A stretch of DNA of 64,000 nt from Tanypteryx hageni (Eukaryota; Arthropoda; Insecta; Odonata; Petaluridae). The stretch covers positions 17,051,516-17,115,515 of the forward strand of contig CM054114.1 of assembly GCA_028673005.1 (NCBI GenBank). The letters are read 5' to 3'. Made by a program: the position numbers and the translations under genes. Shown here in pieces: positions 45,826 through 57,813 of the stretch; position 1 is the first letter of the stretch; each line of letters begins with the position of its first letter. A model generated the notes under the pieces. It saw only the letters and a list, made by a program, of their open reading frames with translations. It was not told the origin of the DNA and did no database searches.

Positions 45826-47327
45826 TTATTCCACAAATTTCCCGTAGTTGGCCTCACAGTAAATGACAAGCACCTTTTCTAAGTTTTCTAGCACAAAACT
45901 ATGGCATTTGTCAGTTAATATCATCTTGTAAGCAAAAAAAGAACGTTCGACATCAACTGATGTGACGGGGGCAAACTACAACTTAGATGCATGTTGAAAT
46001 GAAATTTTGCCCACAACTTCACTGGATTTTCCTGCCAGTATATCTGCTGCTGTATATAGGCTCTGCAGACCTGAGTTCTTTTGTAGCACTTTTTCTAGTT
46101 TGGCTCTTACTTTTCCCCACTTCACCTGGCGCTTCCTTGATTTTTTGTTTCACTTCATTCAGCAAAGCAGTATTTTCGTAGATGGTTTTTTCTGAGCCCT
46201 CCAATTCAGCCATAATCCACACAAGGGATGTATAGTGGAATCTAATATACACCAAATCCTTGGGACTGGAGGGATCATCCAGCAACATTTTCGCCGAAGT
46301 GACACAGGCAGTATCCTCGGCTAGATTTGCCACAACTTCCTTGACATGAAGGATATGCTCACTGTAAAATTCAGCTGCTTTCAGCCATGTGCCCCAGCGG
46401 GTGAGCACATGCTCAGGTAGCAGAGGGACATCGGGCAGTTTTTCTCGAAAAGCCTGTATTCTTGTTGGTGCCTTGACGAAGACCTTCTTCACGGTGGAGA
46501 TCAATTTGTTCACCTTGGGGAATTCCAGTCTTATTTGCTCTGCTACGCGGTTCAAACCATGGGCAAGGCATGTCACATGCACAAGGGAGGGATAGAACAC
46601 CTTGAGCAACTGCATGGCAGCAACCATGTACGAAGCAGCGTCTGTGTATAGGAGCAGCACTTTCTCTTCGTCTAGATTTTTGGGATACAGCACTTTCAGT
46701 CCGTTGTTCACGAAGTGTGCTATTGTTTCCTGGTTTGTTTTGGCAAGTTGCTTCGTGCAGATGAGGTAGGCTCTGGATGGCGCATCTGGGTCCAATTTCC
46801 CAACAACCAAGTTGGCCATGTATCTGCCAAGAGCATCAGTGGTTTCATCGACCGATATCCAAATATGTGAATCTCCAATGTCCTCCCGTATCCTGCGCAT
46901 TGCGTCATCGTACGTGGGTTGCAGGTAATTCTTGCGTAGCGTTGACTCGGAAGGTACCGACTGATGGCAGTATCGTTCTAGGAACTCCTTGAATGTTGGA
47001 TTTTCCAGTGTTCTGAATGGAATGTTGGCTGCCACAATTGCGTGACACAAATCTGCATAAAACTGATTCTTCTTGCTGGATCCCTCAGAAGTTTTTGTTA
47101 AAAGCATTTGTTTCATCTTAGATTTGCGTTCAACATTTGCCTTATGTAGCACTCCTTGGATGTGCTGAGTTAGGTGGGATTTTTTATCACTTGAAACCTA
47201 TAAAGAAAAATTATGAAGAAATAATTAACCTTAAAAATACCGAAATAATCTAATAAATATGGAAATGGGACAAAAATATAAAATTTACTTTACAGCTACG
47301 AAGGTCTGCAGCTGGATTGGGGGACAT
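45826..47327 (-). pseudogene. hAT transposase, two exons (left arm)
   Basis: Mirror of 50649-52150 (see there). The main frame (46019-47152) is open. Differences from the right arm include FLERY for FLVRY, AMRRI for AVRRI, PEHVL for PEPVL, SPKDL for SPNDL, RFHYT for RSHYT and EAPGE for EEPGE. Confidence 0.85.
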
Positions 47328-47756
47328 TTTGAATAACCACTTCTATAGTTACCATAAAATGGCTCGTATAAACAAAAGATGTGGATGGTTTTTGCCTCAA
47401 CGATGACAAGCAATTCACGGCCAATAATTCGTTGCAAGCCAGCATTATAATGTACTTACATCCTGTATTATGCTGTATCACATTGACAGTGTGTAATTAC
47501 TCCATTAATATTCATCCATAGATAGCTAAACCTATATTCATGCAGAAATGTAGACTTGTTAGTTTAAACAATCCTCAGATCAAATTATGGCCTGTATAGA
47601 AACTGAACAAACTTCATATGAAGATATAGATTTCATTATACCATAATGTCATGATAAGAAGACATTAATTTTTATAATGTAAATTAACTATTATGAAATA
47701 ATGTGATTTTTTTAGATTTTAAAGATTTCAGAATTTTCATTTAGTATTATAGTTAA
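47328..47756. other. Upstream region of the hAT gene (left arm)
   Basis: AT-rich. No gene recognised. Confidence 0.3.
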
Positions 47757-48131
47757 TAATAATAATAATAAATTTATTAACTCTGTAGGTCTCAAATAGG
47801 CATGGAGCAGGTACATAACCACTATAGTACATCGCTACAGAATTAAAACAGTTGATGAACTTAGAAATTCTTGAACACTATAAAAATTATTATTTAACAA
47901 TAAACATTTGAATCTTTTTCTAATGATAGGAATACTTGAAGAACATTTAATATTACAAGGTAACTTGTTATATGCCACTGAGGCGGCATTGTTGATAGCC
48001 TGTAATCCTTGATATGAACATAATTTTTGTGTCCTGTATTATAATTGTAAAGGTTCTGATTAAATTGGAACAGTGCAGAGTTTTGTTTTACAAATATAGA
48101 ACAATTAATAAATACATACAACCATATATAT

Positions 48132-48138
<7 letters not shown>
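47757..48138 (-). pseudogene. LINE 3' end (left arm)
   Basis: The minus strand has LFQFNQNLYNYNTGHKNYVH and then DYRLSTMPPQWHITSYLVIL, the familiar C-terminal tail of RTE/Jockey-like LINE ORF2 (HxYNTRxK, then a Leu-rich end). It terminates in an (ATT)n tail at 47757-47775. The upstream RT part is in the spacer at 48205-48430, separated by the (TA)n tract. Confidence 0.6.

Positions 48139-48140
<2 letters not shown>

Positions 48141-48194
<54 letters not shown>
48141..48194. repeat. (TA)n microsatellite at the arm boundary
   Basis: About 27 TA units immediately inside the last paired base (48138). The partner arm begins TGTGTGTATATATATGG without the expansion. Confidence 0.95.
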
Positions 48195-48198
<4 letters not shown>

Positions 48199-48204
48199 GT
48201 TTTG

Positions 48205-48430
48205 GTTATGCCTAAAGAAATTCACGATGGTTTACCAGGAGAGCTTTAATGGCTGACTTTTTCAGGAAGAAGACTTTATTGGCATATCTATCATGACCCC
48301 TAAAGATTATTCCATACGACAAATAAGAATGAATCTTGGCATAATATAACAATTTTAACATTTCAATATTGACAGTTTTGATTAATCTATTTAGCATAAA
48401 ATTTACAGTAGATAATTTTTACTTTCTCCA
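48205..48430 (-). pseudogene. LINE RT C-terminal fragment in the palindrome spacer
   Basis: The minus strand has LLYYAKIHSYLSYGIIFRGH followed by VFFLKKSAIKALL, matching the LINE block LYxALxxSxLxYGIxxWG...LQKxAIR. It is collinear with the 3' end at 47757-48138, so the two are one LINE split by the microsatellite. Confidence 0.65.
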
Positions 48431-48539
48431 ATGACAGTGCTTGTATGAAAGTTGGCAACGCTGGTCACCAAGGTCCACGTGTCTCCTCACCCCCAGCAGC
48501 TAACCAGTGGCCCTCAGCAATCCGATAGACAGTGGGGCT

Positions 48540-48870
48540 GCTTTATTAACAGATTCTCTATTTAAGGAGCTGAATAAGGTAAAATTATCAATCAAATATA
48601 TTAGAGAACAACATTACAATGATAATGAATCAAACATGTGGGCAAGTAAATCAGGATACGAAAAATAAACCCCAGAGGATTTTTATTCCCAGCACAGCTC
48701 ATTCATTAAATTTAGTTGCGAATGCCTGTGATAAAATATAGTACAAAGTAATAGGTTGCTATTCTGTTGGGAAGGAATTTTAGAATTTCTTCTCTGCTAC
48801 TACAAAATCGTGCAATGTGGTGAAAAAGTACAATATGATTCTGAAATTACATTAAAATGCAATAACAAAT
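48540..48870 (+). pseudogene. ZMYM1-like hAT fragment in the spacer
   Basis: KVKLSIKYIREQHYNDNESN and NFFSATTKSCNVVKKY correspond, in order and spacing, to the fragment at 14750-15060. Stops and shifts are present. Confidence 0.6.
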
Positions 48871-48954
48871 AGTTGCAGAGAAATGATGCTATCAAATAGT
48901 CATGTAGTGGAGATGAAATTTCTTAATTATGAATGAAATGTGTGTGTGTAGTTT

Positions 48955-49045
48955 TGGCTAATCAACCTCTTCTTGGATTATTATAGCCATAGCTCCTTCC
49001 ACACTGAAAACACTCACAGAGAAGGAGAGAATCCCAGTGCAGGCT
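48955..49045 (+). repeat. Dispersed repeat shared with 10920-11010
   Basis: GCTAATCAACCTCTTCTTGG and ATTATAGCCATAGCTCCTTC in the same order as the reverse complement of 10920-11010. Confidence 0.65.
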
Positions 49046-49837
49046 TCTCAAACCACACAAACAGGAGGCCGGACGACCTAGGAAAAAATCCTACTTTCGC
49101 AGGATTCAGGCCCGCTGTGTTTTCTTTGGGGAATCATATTTCAAGTACTTTACTACCAATTTTGAAAAATGTTCATTTTATTTTGTAATGGCCTTTTGCC
49201 TGTGAATTAATAAATAATAATAAATCTTTTATTGCAGGTTCAGAATGTCTCAATTCATTTTATAACAAAAATTTCATTGTTGAGGAGCAACAGCTAAGAT
49301 ATTATGATGAATTCTCCTAAAATAGAAGGGGAAAGGGGTAATCCATCACTGAAATATTAAACATTCAGGATGTACAGGGATGCTTGAACTCCAGGGAATT
49401 TCAATCTCATACCTGAATGAATAATGCTAAGACCACAGAGGCCAACACGTTGTCTTTCAACTGGATATCCAGGAGAATTGCAAGTCAACTTTTGAGAACC
49501 TGCTCTAAATATGATTTCAAAGAATCTCCAAGCAGCCCATGTGTTAGTGTTGCTGCTATGCTTGAACAAGCCTCGCTAAATTTACTTATATCTTTTTGTT
49601 AAAAACTTAAAATTGTGTTTTTGGTAGCATACAGTGCAGTCATTACCTAAGTTCTAGCCACCTGTGGTTCAGAAACATCTAGTGTGAAATGCCTCCATAC
49701 TTAAACTTACCTGGCCAGAGAGGTGGATTGTATTTAATGTGACTGAAAGACAGCGAAATTCTGTCACACTGAAAGAATAAATAAATGAATTAAATATCCA
49801 ATACCCTGTCTTTTATTCAATTTTACTGTTTCTTGAA
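49046..49837. other. Unique part of the palindrome spacer
   Basis: No counterpart in either arm. Contains poorly supported short open frames only. Confidence 0.5.
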
Positions 49838-50222
49838 TGTGTGTATATATATGGTTGTATGTATTTATTAATTGTTCTATATTTGTAAAACAAAACTCTG
49901 CACTGTTCCAATTTAATCAGAACCTTTACAATTATAATACAGGACACAAAAATTATGTTCATATCAAGGATTACAGGCTATCAACAATGCCGCCTCAGTG
50001 GCATATAACAAGTTACCTTGTAATATTAAATGTTCTTCAAGTATTCCTATCATTAGAAAAAGATTCAAATGTTTATTGTTAAATAATAATTTTTATAGTG
50101 TTCAAGAATTTCTAAGTTCATCAACTGTTTTAATTCTGTAGCGATGTACTATAGTGGTTATGTACCTGCTCCATGCCTATTTGAGACCTACAGAGTTAAT
50201 AAATTTATTATTATTATTATTA
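49838..50222 (+). pseudogene. LINE 3' end (right arm)
   Basis: Mirror of 47757-48138, ending in (TTA)n at 50205-50222. The sequence immediately upstream (before 49838) is not LINE, so the arm boundary cuts the LINE. Confidence 0.6.
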
Positions 50223-50648
50223 ACTATAATACTAAATGAAAATTCTGAAATCTTTAAAATCTAAAAAAATCACATTATTTCATAATAGTTAATTTACATT
50301 ATAAAAATTAATGTCTTCTTATCATGACATTATGGTATAATGAAATCTATATCTTCATATGAAGTTTGTTCAGATTCTATACAGGCCATAAATTGATCTG
50401 AGGATTGTTTAAAATAACAAGTCTACATTTCTGCATGAATATAGGTTTAGCTATCTATGGATGAATATTAATGGAGTAATTACACACTGTCAATGTGATA
50501 CAGCATAATACAGGATGTAAGTACATTATAATGCTGGCTTGCAACGAATTATTGGCCGTGAATTGCTTGTCATCGTTGAGGCAAAAACCATCCACATCTT
50601 TTGTTTATACGAGCCATTTTATGGTAACTATAGAAGTGGTTATTCAAA
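50223..50648. other. Upstream region of the hAT gene (right arm)
   Basis: AT-rich, no gene recognised. Mirror of 47328-47756. Confidence 0.3.
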
Positions 50649-52150
50649 ATGTCCCCCAATCCAGCTGCAGACCTTCGTAGCTGTAAAGTAAATTTTATAT
50701 TTTTGTCCCATTTCCATATTTATTAGATTATTTCGGTATTTTTAAGGTTAATTATTTCTTCATAATTTTTCTTTATAGGTTTCAAGTGATAAAAAATCCC
50801 ACCTAACTCAGCACATCCAAGGAGTGCTACATAAGGCAAATGTTGAACGCAAATCTAAGATGAAACAAATGCTTTTAACAAAAACTTCTGAGGGATCCAG
50901 CAAGAAGAATCAGTTTTATGCAGATTTGTGTCACGCAATTGTGGCAGCCAACATTCCATTCAGAACACTGGAAAATCCAACATTCAAGGAGTTCCTAGTA
51001 CGATACTGCCATCAGTCGGTACCTTCCGAGTCAACGCTACGCAAGAATTACCTGCAACCCACGTACGATGACGCAGTGCGCAGGATACGGGAGGACATTG
51101 GAGATTCACATATTTGGATATCGGTCGATGAAACCACTGATGCTCTTGGCAGATACATGGCCAACTTGGTTGTTGGGAAATTGGACCCAGATGCGCCATC
51201 CAGAGCCTACCTCATCTGCACGAAGCAACTTGCCAAAACAAACCAGGAAACAATAGCACACTTCGTGAACAACGGACTGAAAGTGCTGTATCCCAAAAAT
51301 CTAGACGAAGAGAAAGTGCTGCTCCTATACACAGACGCTGCTTCGTACATGGTTGCTGCCATGCAGTTGCTCAAGGTGTTCTATCCCTCACTTGTGCATG
51401 TGACATGCCTTGCCCATGGTTTGAACCGCGTAGCAGAGCAAATAAGACTGGAATTCCCCAAGGTGAACAAATTGATCTCCACCGTGAAGAAGGTCTTCGT
51501 CAAGGCACCAACAAGAATACAGGCTTTTCGAGAAAAACTGCCCGATGTCCCTCTGCTACCTGAGCCTGTGCTCACCCGCTGGGGCACATGGCTGAAAGCA
51601 GCTGAATTTTACAGTGAGCATATCCTTCATGTCAAGGAAGTTGTGGCAAATCTAGCCGAGGATACTGCCTGTGTCACTTCGGCGAAAATGTTGCTGGATG
51701 ATCCCTCCAGTCCCAATGATTTGGTGTATATTAGATCCCACTATACATCCCTTGTGTGGATTATGGCTGAATTGGAGGGCTCAGAAAAAACCATCTACGA
51801 AAATACTGCTTTGCTGAATGAAGTGAAACAAAAAATCAAGGAAGAGCCAGGTGAAGTGGGGAAAAGTAAGAGCCAAACTAGAAAAAGTGCTACAAAAGAA
51901 CTCAGGTCTGCAGAGCCTATATACAGCAGCAGATATACTGGCAGGAAAATCCAGTGAAGTTGTGGGCAAAATTTCATTTCAACATGCATCTAAGTTGTAG
52001 TTTGCCCCCGTCACATCAGTTGATGTCGAACGTTCTTTTTTTGCTTACAAGATGATATTAACTGACAAATGCCATAGTTTTGTGCTAGAAAACTTAGAAA
52101 AGGTGCTTGTCATTTACTGTGAGGCCAACTACGGGAAATTTGTGGAATAA
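50649..52150 (+). pseudogene. hAT transposase, two exons, nearly intact (right arm)
   Basis: Exon 1 (50649-50687) encodes MSPNPAADLRSCK. A 91-bp intron with GTAAAT and CTTTATAG ends (50688-50778) joins in frame to VSSDKKSHLTQHIQGVLHK, the H-x-x-x-H half of a BED-like zinc finger whose Cys pair is mostly missing. Next come NQFYADLCHAIVAANIPFRT, IWISVDETTDALGRYMANLV (first catalytic Asp), LLYTDAASYMVAAM (second Asp), VTCLAHGLNRVAEQI (C-x2-H motif), and VLTRWGTWLKAAEFY. The frame shifts near 51860. In the next frame LEKVLQKNSGLQSLYTAADI leads, after one TAG, to the dimerisation motif SVDVERSFFAYK (52017-52055) and ends at 52150. One frameshift and one stop are the main lesions. It resembles CGGBP1-like hAT relatives (tentative). 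Confidence 0.85.
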
Positions 52151-52934
52151 ACGCAAAGAGGTGACAAATTCATTATGGGAATTCCGAATGAAACAGTTTG
52201 TCAAACATTCTGCATAGTAATTAAATATATACTTGAATAGTGTTTTCAGTCAGTATTACTATATGTAATGTAGATATTATTTTCTCTGTAACGCATGGTA
52301 AATTAACCATAAGAATAAGTTTCAATGCATAGTAGTAAAATATTTTGTTTTTTGAAAACACAAATCAATAATGTTTCGTTGACTGGTAATTTTTGGAAGT
52401 AGTTTTTAGAGCCTATTTTACGTTTTATAAAGCCTAATTAAGCTACTTAAAGAGGCTATTTTAGTCGCCTAAAACTTAATTTTTAGAACCTAAAAATCGG
52501 CAGTCTAGTTATGACATATTGTAAATTGTTTCACGTAAACATCTTGATTTTTCATAGAAAGCACATCTTCAGATGTTTACAATAATGGAATTTATGACAC
52601 AAATGAAGTACATTACTATTTTACTCTTTTCTGAACATTAATTAAGGCCACTCTGCCAATACCAGAGGCAAATTTAGATCATAATGTGGTTCACTTTAAA
52701 AGGATTACAGCAATAAAGCACTTTCTCAAAATCCATCTTCTGAGTAACTGTTTTCTCATTAACACATTTAAATATTATCTCATGTATATTTATCACAGAA
52801 ACTGACAATATCTAATATTATCTGATCCAAGCTTTGGCAACATACAGTTAACAAATAGTATTATCTCACTGGTGGTTAATTATACACTGACTGGTAGTGA
52901 GTGATGAATACTTGAATTCCTAGACTGGCCTTCA
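52151..52934. other. Intergenic arm segment (right arm)
   Basis: Mirror of 45042-45825. No gene recognised. Confidence 0.35.
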
Positions 52935-53045
52935 TAACTTGTACTGTGATTGGTCATAATAACAATGTATGTTATTGGCTAGCTGACATTTACAGCTTAC
53001 TGTGATAGGTGGTAATAAGAACATATGTTATTGGTTAGTTGGTCT
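52935..53045 (+). promoter_or_regulatory. Tandem CCAAT-box (ATTGG) segment (right arm)
   Basis: ATTGG occurs at 52949, 52974 and 53030. Two diverged 52-bp units (TGTGATTGG...GTTATTGGCTAG and TGTGATAGG...GTTATTGGTTAG) are in tandem about 90-180 bp upstream of the ATG at 53123. This is consistent with an NF-Y-type promoter of the following gene. The assignment is inference. Confidence 0.35.
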
Positions 53046-53122
53046 ACATGATTACTCAGTAATTACAACATTTGTGCCATAGGCTTTAAGGAAGATGGAC
53101 ACGAAAGATGTAAGAAAGATCT

Positions 53123-55330
53123 ATGAAAAGTGCAAATGTGGATGGTTCAGAAGATCAGTGGTATAAATACAGGGCAAAAAATATGTGGCAGATGTAGGAA
53201 AAACTATCAGAGATTCAAGAGCCATCAACACATTTCTCAGCTCCAAGTTCATCCAAAGATATTGGGAGTACAGAACTACAGTCATCTAGTTCACTGACTT
53301 CAGGAGATTACTCCGACACATTAGTAGCCCCACATGTAGCTTTACATGCATTAAATGAGAATCTTACATCACTTGGTGAGTCACCAGTTAAAAAGAAGAG
53401 ATTGCAAGAAAAACAATACCCTAAGAAAAAGTTTGATAAAGTTACTGAGGTACTGAAAAATACTTAAATATCCAGTCTGAAAACAGAAGATATGGCTTTT
53501 TGTGGGAAAAATCAAGAATCTGAAATTATAAGCCAACTAAGAGATAAATTTCAAAGTAGTCTCACAAATAGTGAAAAGATTCAAATACTGACAGTTCTGC
53601 CGGAAAGCTGGAGCATTCGACAGATTGAAAATGAATTTGGAGCTTCAAACTATTTAGTGAGAAAAGCAAAACAATTAGTAAAGGAATGTGGTACATTAGC
53701 AACCCGTAATCCTAGACCTGGATGAATTCTGAGTGAGAATATCGTGACCCATGTGAGAGCTTTCTATAACAGTGATGACATAAGCCGCTGTTTGCCTGGG
53801 AAGAAGGATTTTGTTTCTATGAAGGAAAATGGAACCAGGGCTCATAAACAGAAGTGTTTGGTTTTAGGAAATCTTAAAGAGGTGTATAAATCATTTAAAG
53901 ATAAGAATCCAGAGCTGAAAATAGGACTATGAATGTTTTGTGAATTGCGTCCCAAGAACTGTGTTCTGGCTGGTGCAAGTGGTACCCATAGTGTGTGTAT
54001 TTGCAGTATATATCAAAATGTTAAACTAATGTTGGAAGGTTCTAGGTTAAAAGAGTTGACATGTGATGAAGACTTTCCACTTAACAGTTACAAAGACTGT
54101 CTTTCTCAAATAATTTGTAATCCTCCACAGCCAATGTGTTACCTGTCATCGTGTGAGAGCTGCCCTGGTACATCTCATTTAACAGAATGCTTAGCTAATC
54201 TCTTTTATGTAAATGGAATTGATGAAATAACATGCAAAATATGGACATCTACAGATAGAACTACACTCCAAACAGTTATCACTTCTGTACAAGAATTTTT
54301 GGAAATCTTCGAGAAAAAATTACAAAATCTCTTGCCGCATTCTTTCATAGCAGCCCAGCAGTCTCACTTTTTAACAGAATTGAAAGAGAAGCTTTTTGAC
54401 AATGAATACATTATCATATGTGATTTTGCAGAGAATTATGCATTTGTTCTTCAGGATGAGGTGCAGGGGTTCCATTGGAACAATGCACAAGCCACAATTC
54501 ATCCCTTTGTAGCTTATTACAGAAATCCTGAAACCTTTGCAATAGATCACATTTCTTTTGTTATAATATCAGAATGCCTTCGGCATGATACTGTCAGTGT
54601 GCATCTTTTCCAAAGCCATTTAATAAAGTTTCTGACGTCCAATTTTAATAGAACACCTAAGCATATTTATTACATTTCTGATGGCTCTGCAGCACAATGT
54701 AAAAACCGGATGAATTTTGTTAACCTATGTTACCATCATACAGATTTCAATGTCTCAGCAGAGTGGCATTTCTTCGCCACATCACAGGGCAAAGGACCAT
54801 GTGATGGTATAGCAGGTACTGTCAAGAGACTTGCTGCCCATGCTAGTTTGCAGTGTTCATACAACTTGCAGATCATGACACCAAGACAATTATTTGAATG
54901 GTGTTCAAAAAACATTACATTGTGTCACTTTCATTATCACACTAATATGGAATATGATGAAGAGGATTCCCTCCTTCAAAAGCGTTTTGAAAACATTCGC
55001 ACAATTGCAGGTACACAAAAGCTACACTGTGTTATGCCAGATAGCCATAGTACCTTTAAAGTGAAAGTCTTTTCAAATTCTCATGAAGTAAAAGAGGAAT
55101 CACTGACGAAAAAGCAACATGAACCAGAGCTCACTGATACAACAGGGTTTGTTGCATGCATGTATGATGGTCACTGGTGGCTAGGATGTGTTTTGAATGT
55201 GAATGAAGATACAGATAAGGTTAAAATAAGCTTTCTACATCCCTATGGATGGCTATTTAAGTTCTATCAACCAATAAAATTCCCAAAAATATTCAACAGT
55301 TATTTTAACTGTTATTTTTGCCGTTTTTAA
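53123..55330 (+). pseudogene. Unclassified transposase-like gene with four in-frame stops (right arm)
   Basis: One reading frame of 735 codons runs from ATG 53123 (MKSANVDGSEDQWYKYRAKN) to TAA 55328. It is broken only by TAG 53195, TAA 53465, TGA 53723 and TGA 53930, with no frameshift. N-terminal part: Ser-rich linker, a basic KKKRLQEKQYPKKK patch (nuclear signal), then a helix-turn-helix-like region (WSIRQIENEFGASNYLVRKA). The last 465 codons are intact: ELRPKNCVLAGASGTHSVCI, a Cys-rich stretch (C62, C69, C74, C77, C86), IIICDFAENYAF (D164), HIYYISDGSAAQCKNR (D250), AEWHFFATSQGKGPCDG (E277, D291), and a C-terminal HWWLGCVLNVNEDTDKVKIS module. The spaced acidic residues suggest a DDE/D transposase. 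I recall similar uncharacterised proteins in invertebrates but cannot name the superfamily. Confidence 0.7.
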
Positions 55331-57213
55331 CAGCTGTCTTAAAAATCATGTCTGATTTTATGAGTTTCCAGTTCTTTTTCAATGTGTAATAAGTTTTTCA
55401 GAGCAATCATGAATTTTTTGTCTTTTTAATCCAAATGTAACAGTTCTTGCCATTCCATTTACTGCAACTGTTTTTCTTTTGTGAACAGACCAGTTTTCAT
55501 CACCTGGGTCTAAACAACTCTCCTTCATTCCATCTTATTTAATCTAGCCATGGATGCACTCCTTTTTGCTCTTGCACCCACGTTTGGAGGGGAAGGATTT
55601 TTTCCCTCATCCCTTTTTTGAAGACAACAGAAACAACACATGAAATATTACTTGTTTTTGTAATAATGAATCTTGTCGTTTATTGTTATTTTTTATTAAG
55701 TACAATTTGTATCATCACAATGTTCAATTTTCATAATGCAAATAAAAGAATACAACGAACTTAGTTTTTTCACTTTCTCAACACCAACTCCAGAAGCTTG
55801 TCCCGGCCACTATTTTAGGTATGTTGGACTTGGGGGATTTTTTATATAGGCACGGCTGCAAAATCCTCCCGTCCGCTCTCTGCTCTGTCACTTCCATTAT
55901 AAAACATCTCTGCTTCTATCACTCCCATAATCCTGGATACTGGAAGCTCCAATTCTTCACCAACCACTATAAGCACATACTTTCTTCATTTCACCGGACA
56001 GCTTCCTCAGTAGTAGCACTGAAAACATTAATGCAGAATATATAAAATGAACATCTAGTTTGTTTAGCCAAAAACTTTTTTAATGTATCATTAGTTAAAT
56101 AATACATTGCATTCACTGTATTTACCTAAATAACTTTTTCCCTCTTAAGTTTTTATAAATTCTTGCAATTTGCATAAATCAAAAAGATGACAACTTTTTT
56201 AAAATTGTAAGTATTAAGCTGAAATATTTTGTATCATGCAGAATAATCTCCTTGGTTGGATTTCAAAATTTTTCAACAATAACCTGAGCAATCAAGTTGA
56301 AAAAGGGGGTTAAATATACAGCATCACAAATATTTAGTTGTACTTAAGCAAATTTCAGACTAAGTGATGATTAAATATTAAAAATGGATGTTTTCAAAAC
56401 AAACGAGTGACTTCAAGAAAAAATATTATGGTTTCTTAGAAATACATTACTAGTACTTGTTCTTAAAATAAAACAAATTCTTATATCCAGGTAAAAACAG
56501 TAAATGCACAAAATTTAACGATTTGAAATTAATTGACTGAATAAGTAGTAATTACATTTCCTGAATCAAAACTGCTGGCATTACAAGCTCTCCATTCACA
56601 CAGTACATTGCCCCTCCGATGATTGAACCCTTTCATGGACATTATTAATTTTAGGTAAAATCAGCAAAACAAATTATTCTTATTTAAATCTTTATCAATA
56701 ATTATGAATCTCCCTGAATTTCAATATAAAAAATGTTTAGCATTTACAAAATACTTTTTTAAATAGCTATTTGGAGGATTTACAAATTGTAACGCATCCC
56801 TCGCGGATATCGGGGGATTAGTGTATATTCCATTTTTACGTATTGAAAATATTGATGGTTAAATATGTAAATACTTTGGCTAATTGCCAAATATATGACA
56901 AATTTATATGCTACTTATTGTATGATGTGATTAAAATTTAAAAATTTTCTGTAATTTTTGTTAGGTAGAAATCCTATTTCTAAACATCTACCAGTACAAG
57001 CAAAAATCTATATTGTAAAAATGTTCTCAAATGCTTTAAATTCCAAAAAATACTTTTACATGAATAAATAAATAGATTGGAGACATTGGAATGCCATTTG
57101 ACAAATTGCAAGTTTTGAATGAGAATATCACATACAACAATCAAACTGACAAACACAACACAAAGTGGGAAGCTCATTTATTCTATTTTGTAACAAAAAT
57201 CGATTACTCTCAC
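55331..57213. other. Noncoding arm segment (right arm)
   Basis: Mirror of 40751-42645: GC-richer block at 55790-56040 and the CCTCGCGGATATCGGGGG string at 56800-56818. Confidence 0.4.
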
Positions 57214-57293
57214 CGATATTCTTCCTTGGTATCAGCTCTGTGGTCGACTAGATGTTTGTAATGTTCTCGTAAGAAACTCTTGGAGCAACTCTT
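57214..57293 (-). CDS. Exon-like block Z (right arm)
   Basis: Mirror of 40671-40750 with both splice-like boundaries preserved. Confidence 0.3.
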
Positions 57294-57813
57294 CTGAAAA
57301 TATCATATAAGAAATCGTGAGTCACAGGAAATTGTCAAGACACAATGATATGAGTATGAATTAAATTTCTATACAACAGTTTCATTTGAAAAAGTTAACT
57401 AAATTCTCTGTAAATATAAAAAACAATGTTTCTGAGTTGCAAAGTTTAACAATAGTTTTCTGTCCAAAAAGCAGTACATAGATCTAGAAATTTTTGTAAT
57501 ACTTGTAAAATGTTGCAACTAGCATTATCGTTGTAACTCTTTTAAGTTTTTGCTACGATAACTGGAGTCACTTTGCTATCTGTAACACTTGTTTGTTAAT
57601 AATTATAGTTAATGTGAACAGATGTCCTCACACATTTTTGTAATTTTGACTACGATTGATTATTCAACCAACAAAACAAAAACACACTGCCGTCAGCATG
57701 GTCAGAATATCACAGAAGCCATACTTGGAAGGAGCAACAACAATACAAGAATTTAAAGATTTTGTATGACAATGTTTAAAAAAAATAAGTAAACTGGTAA
57801 GATGTTATCATGA

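Larger units (their letters stand above)
33961..48138. repeat. Left arm of the giant palindrome B
   Basis: The reverse complement of 49838-64000. The coordinate sum is 97961 at the outer end, 97960 around 37-39 kb, 97964 near 41 kb and 97976 from about 42.6 kb inward, which shows small indels totalling about 15 bp. Substitutions are scattered (for example seven or so residue changes in the 377-codon hAT frame). The outer end is not determined because the partner runs off the window. Confidence 0.97.

Noticed and set aside
46389..46992. Plus-strand frames antisense to the hAT gene
   Set aside because: Shadows of a clearly recognisable transposase on the other strand.
48014..48256. Plus-strand frame with IYIYIY repeats
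   Set aside because: Product of the (TA)n microsatellite, antisense to a LINE.
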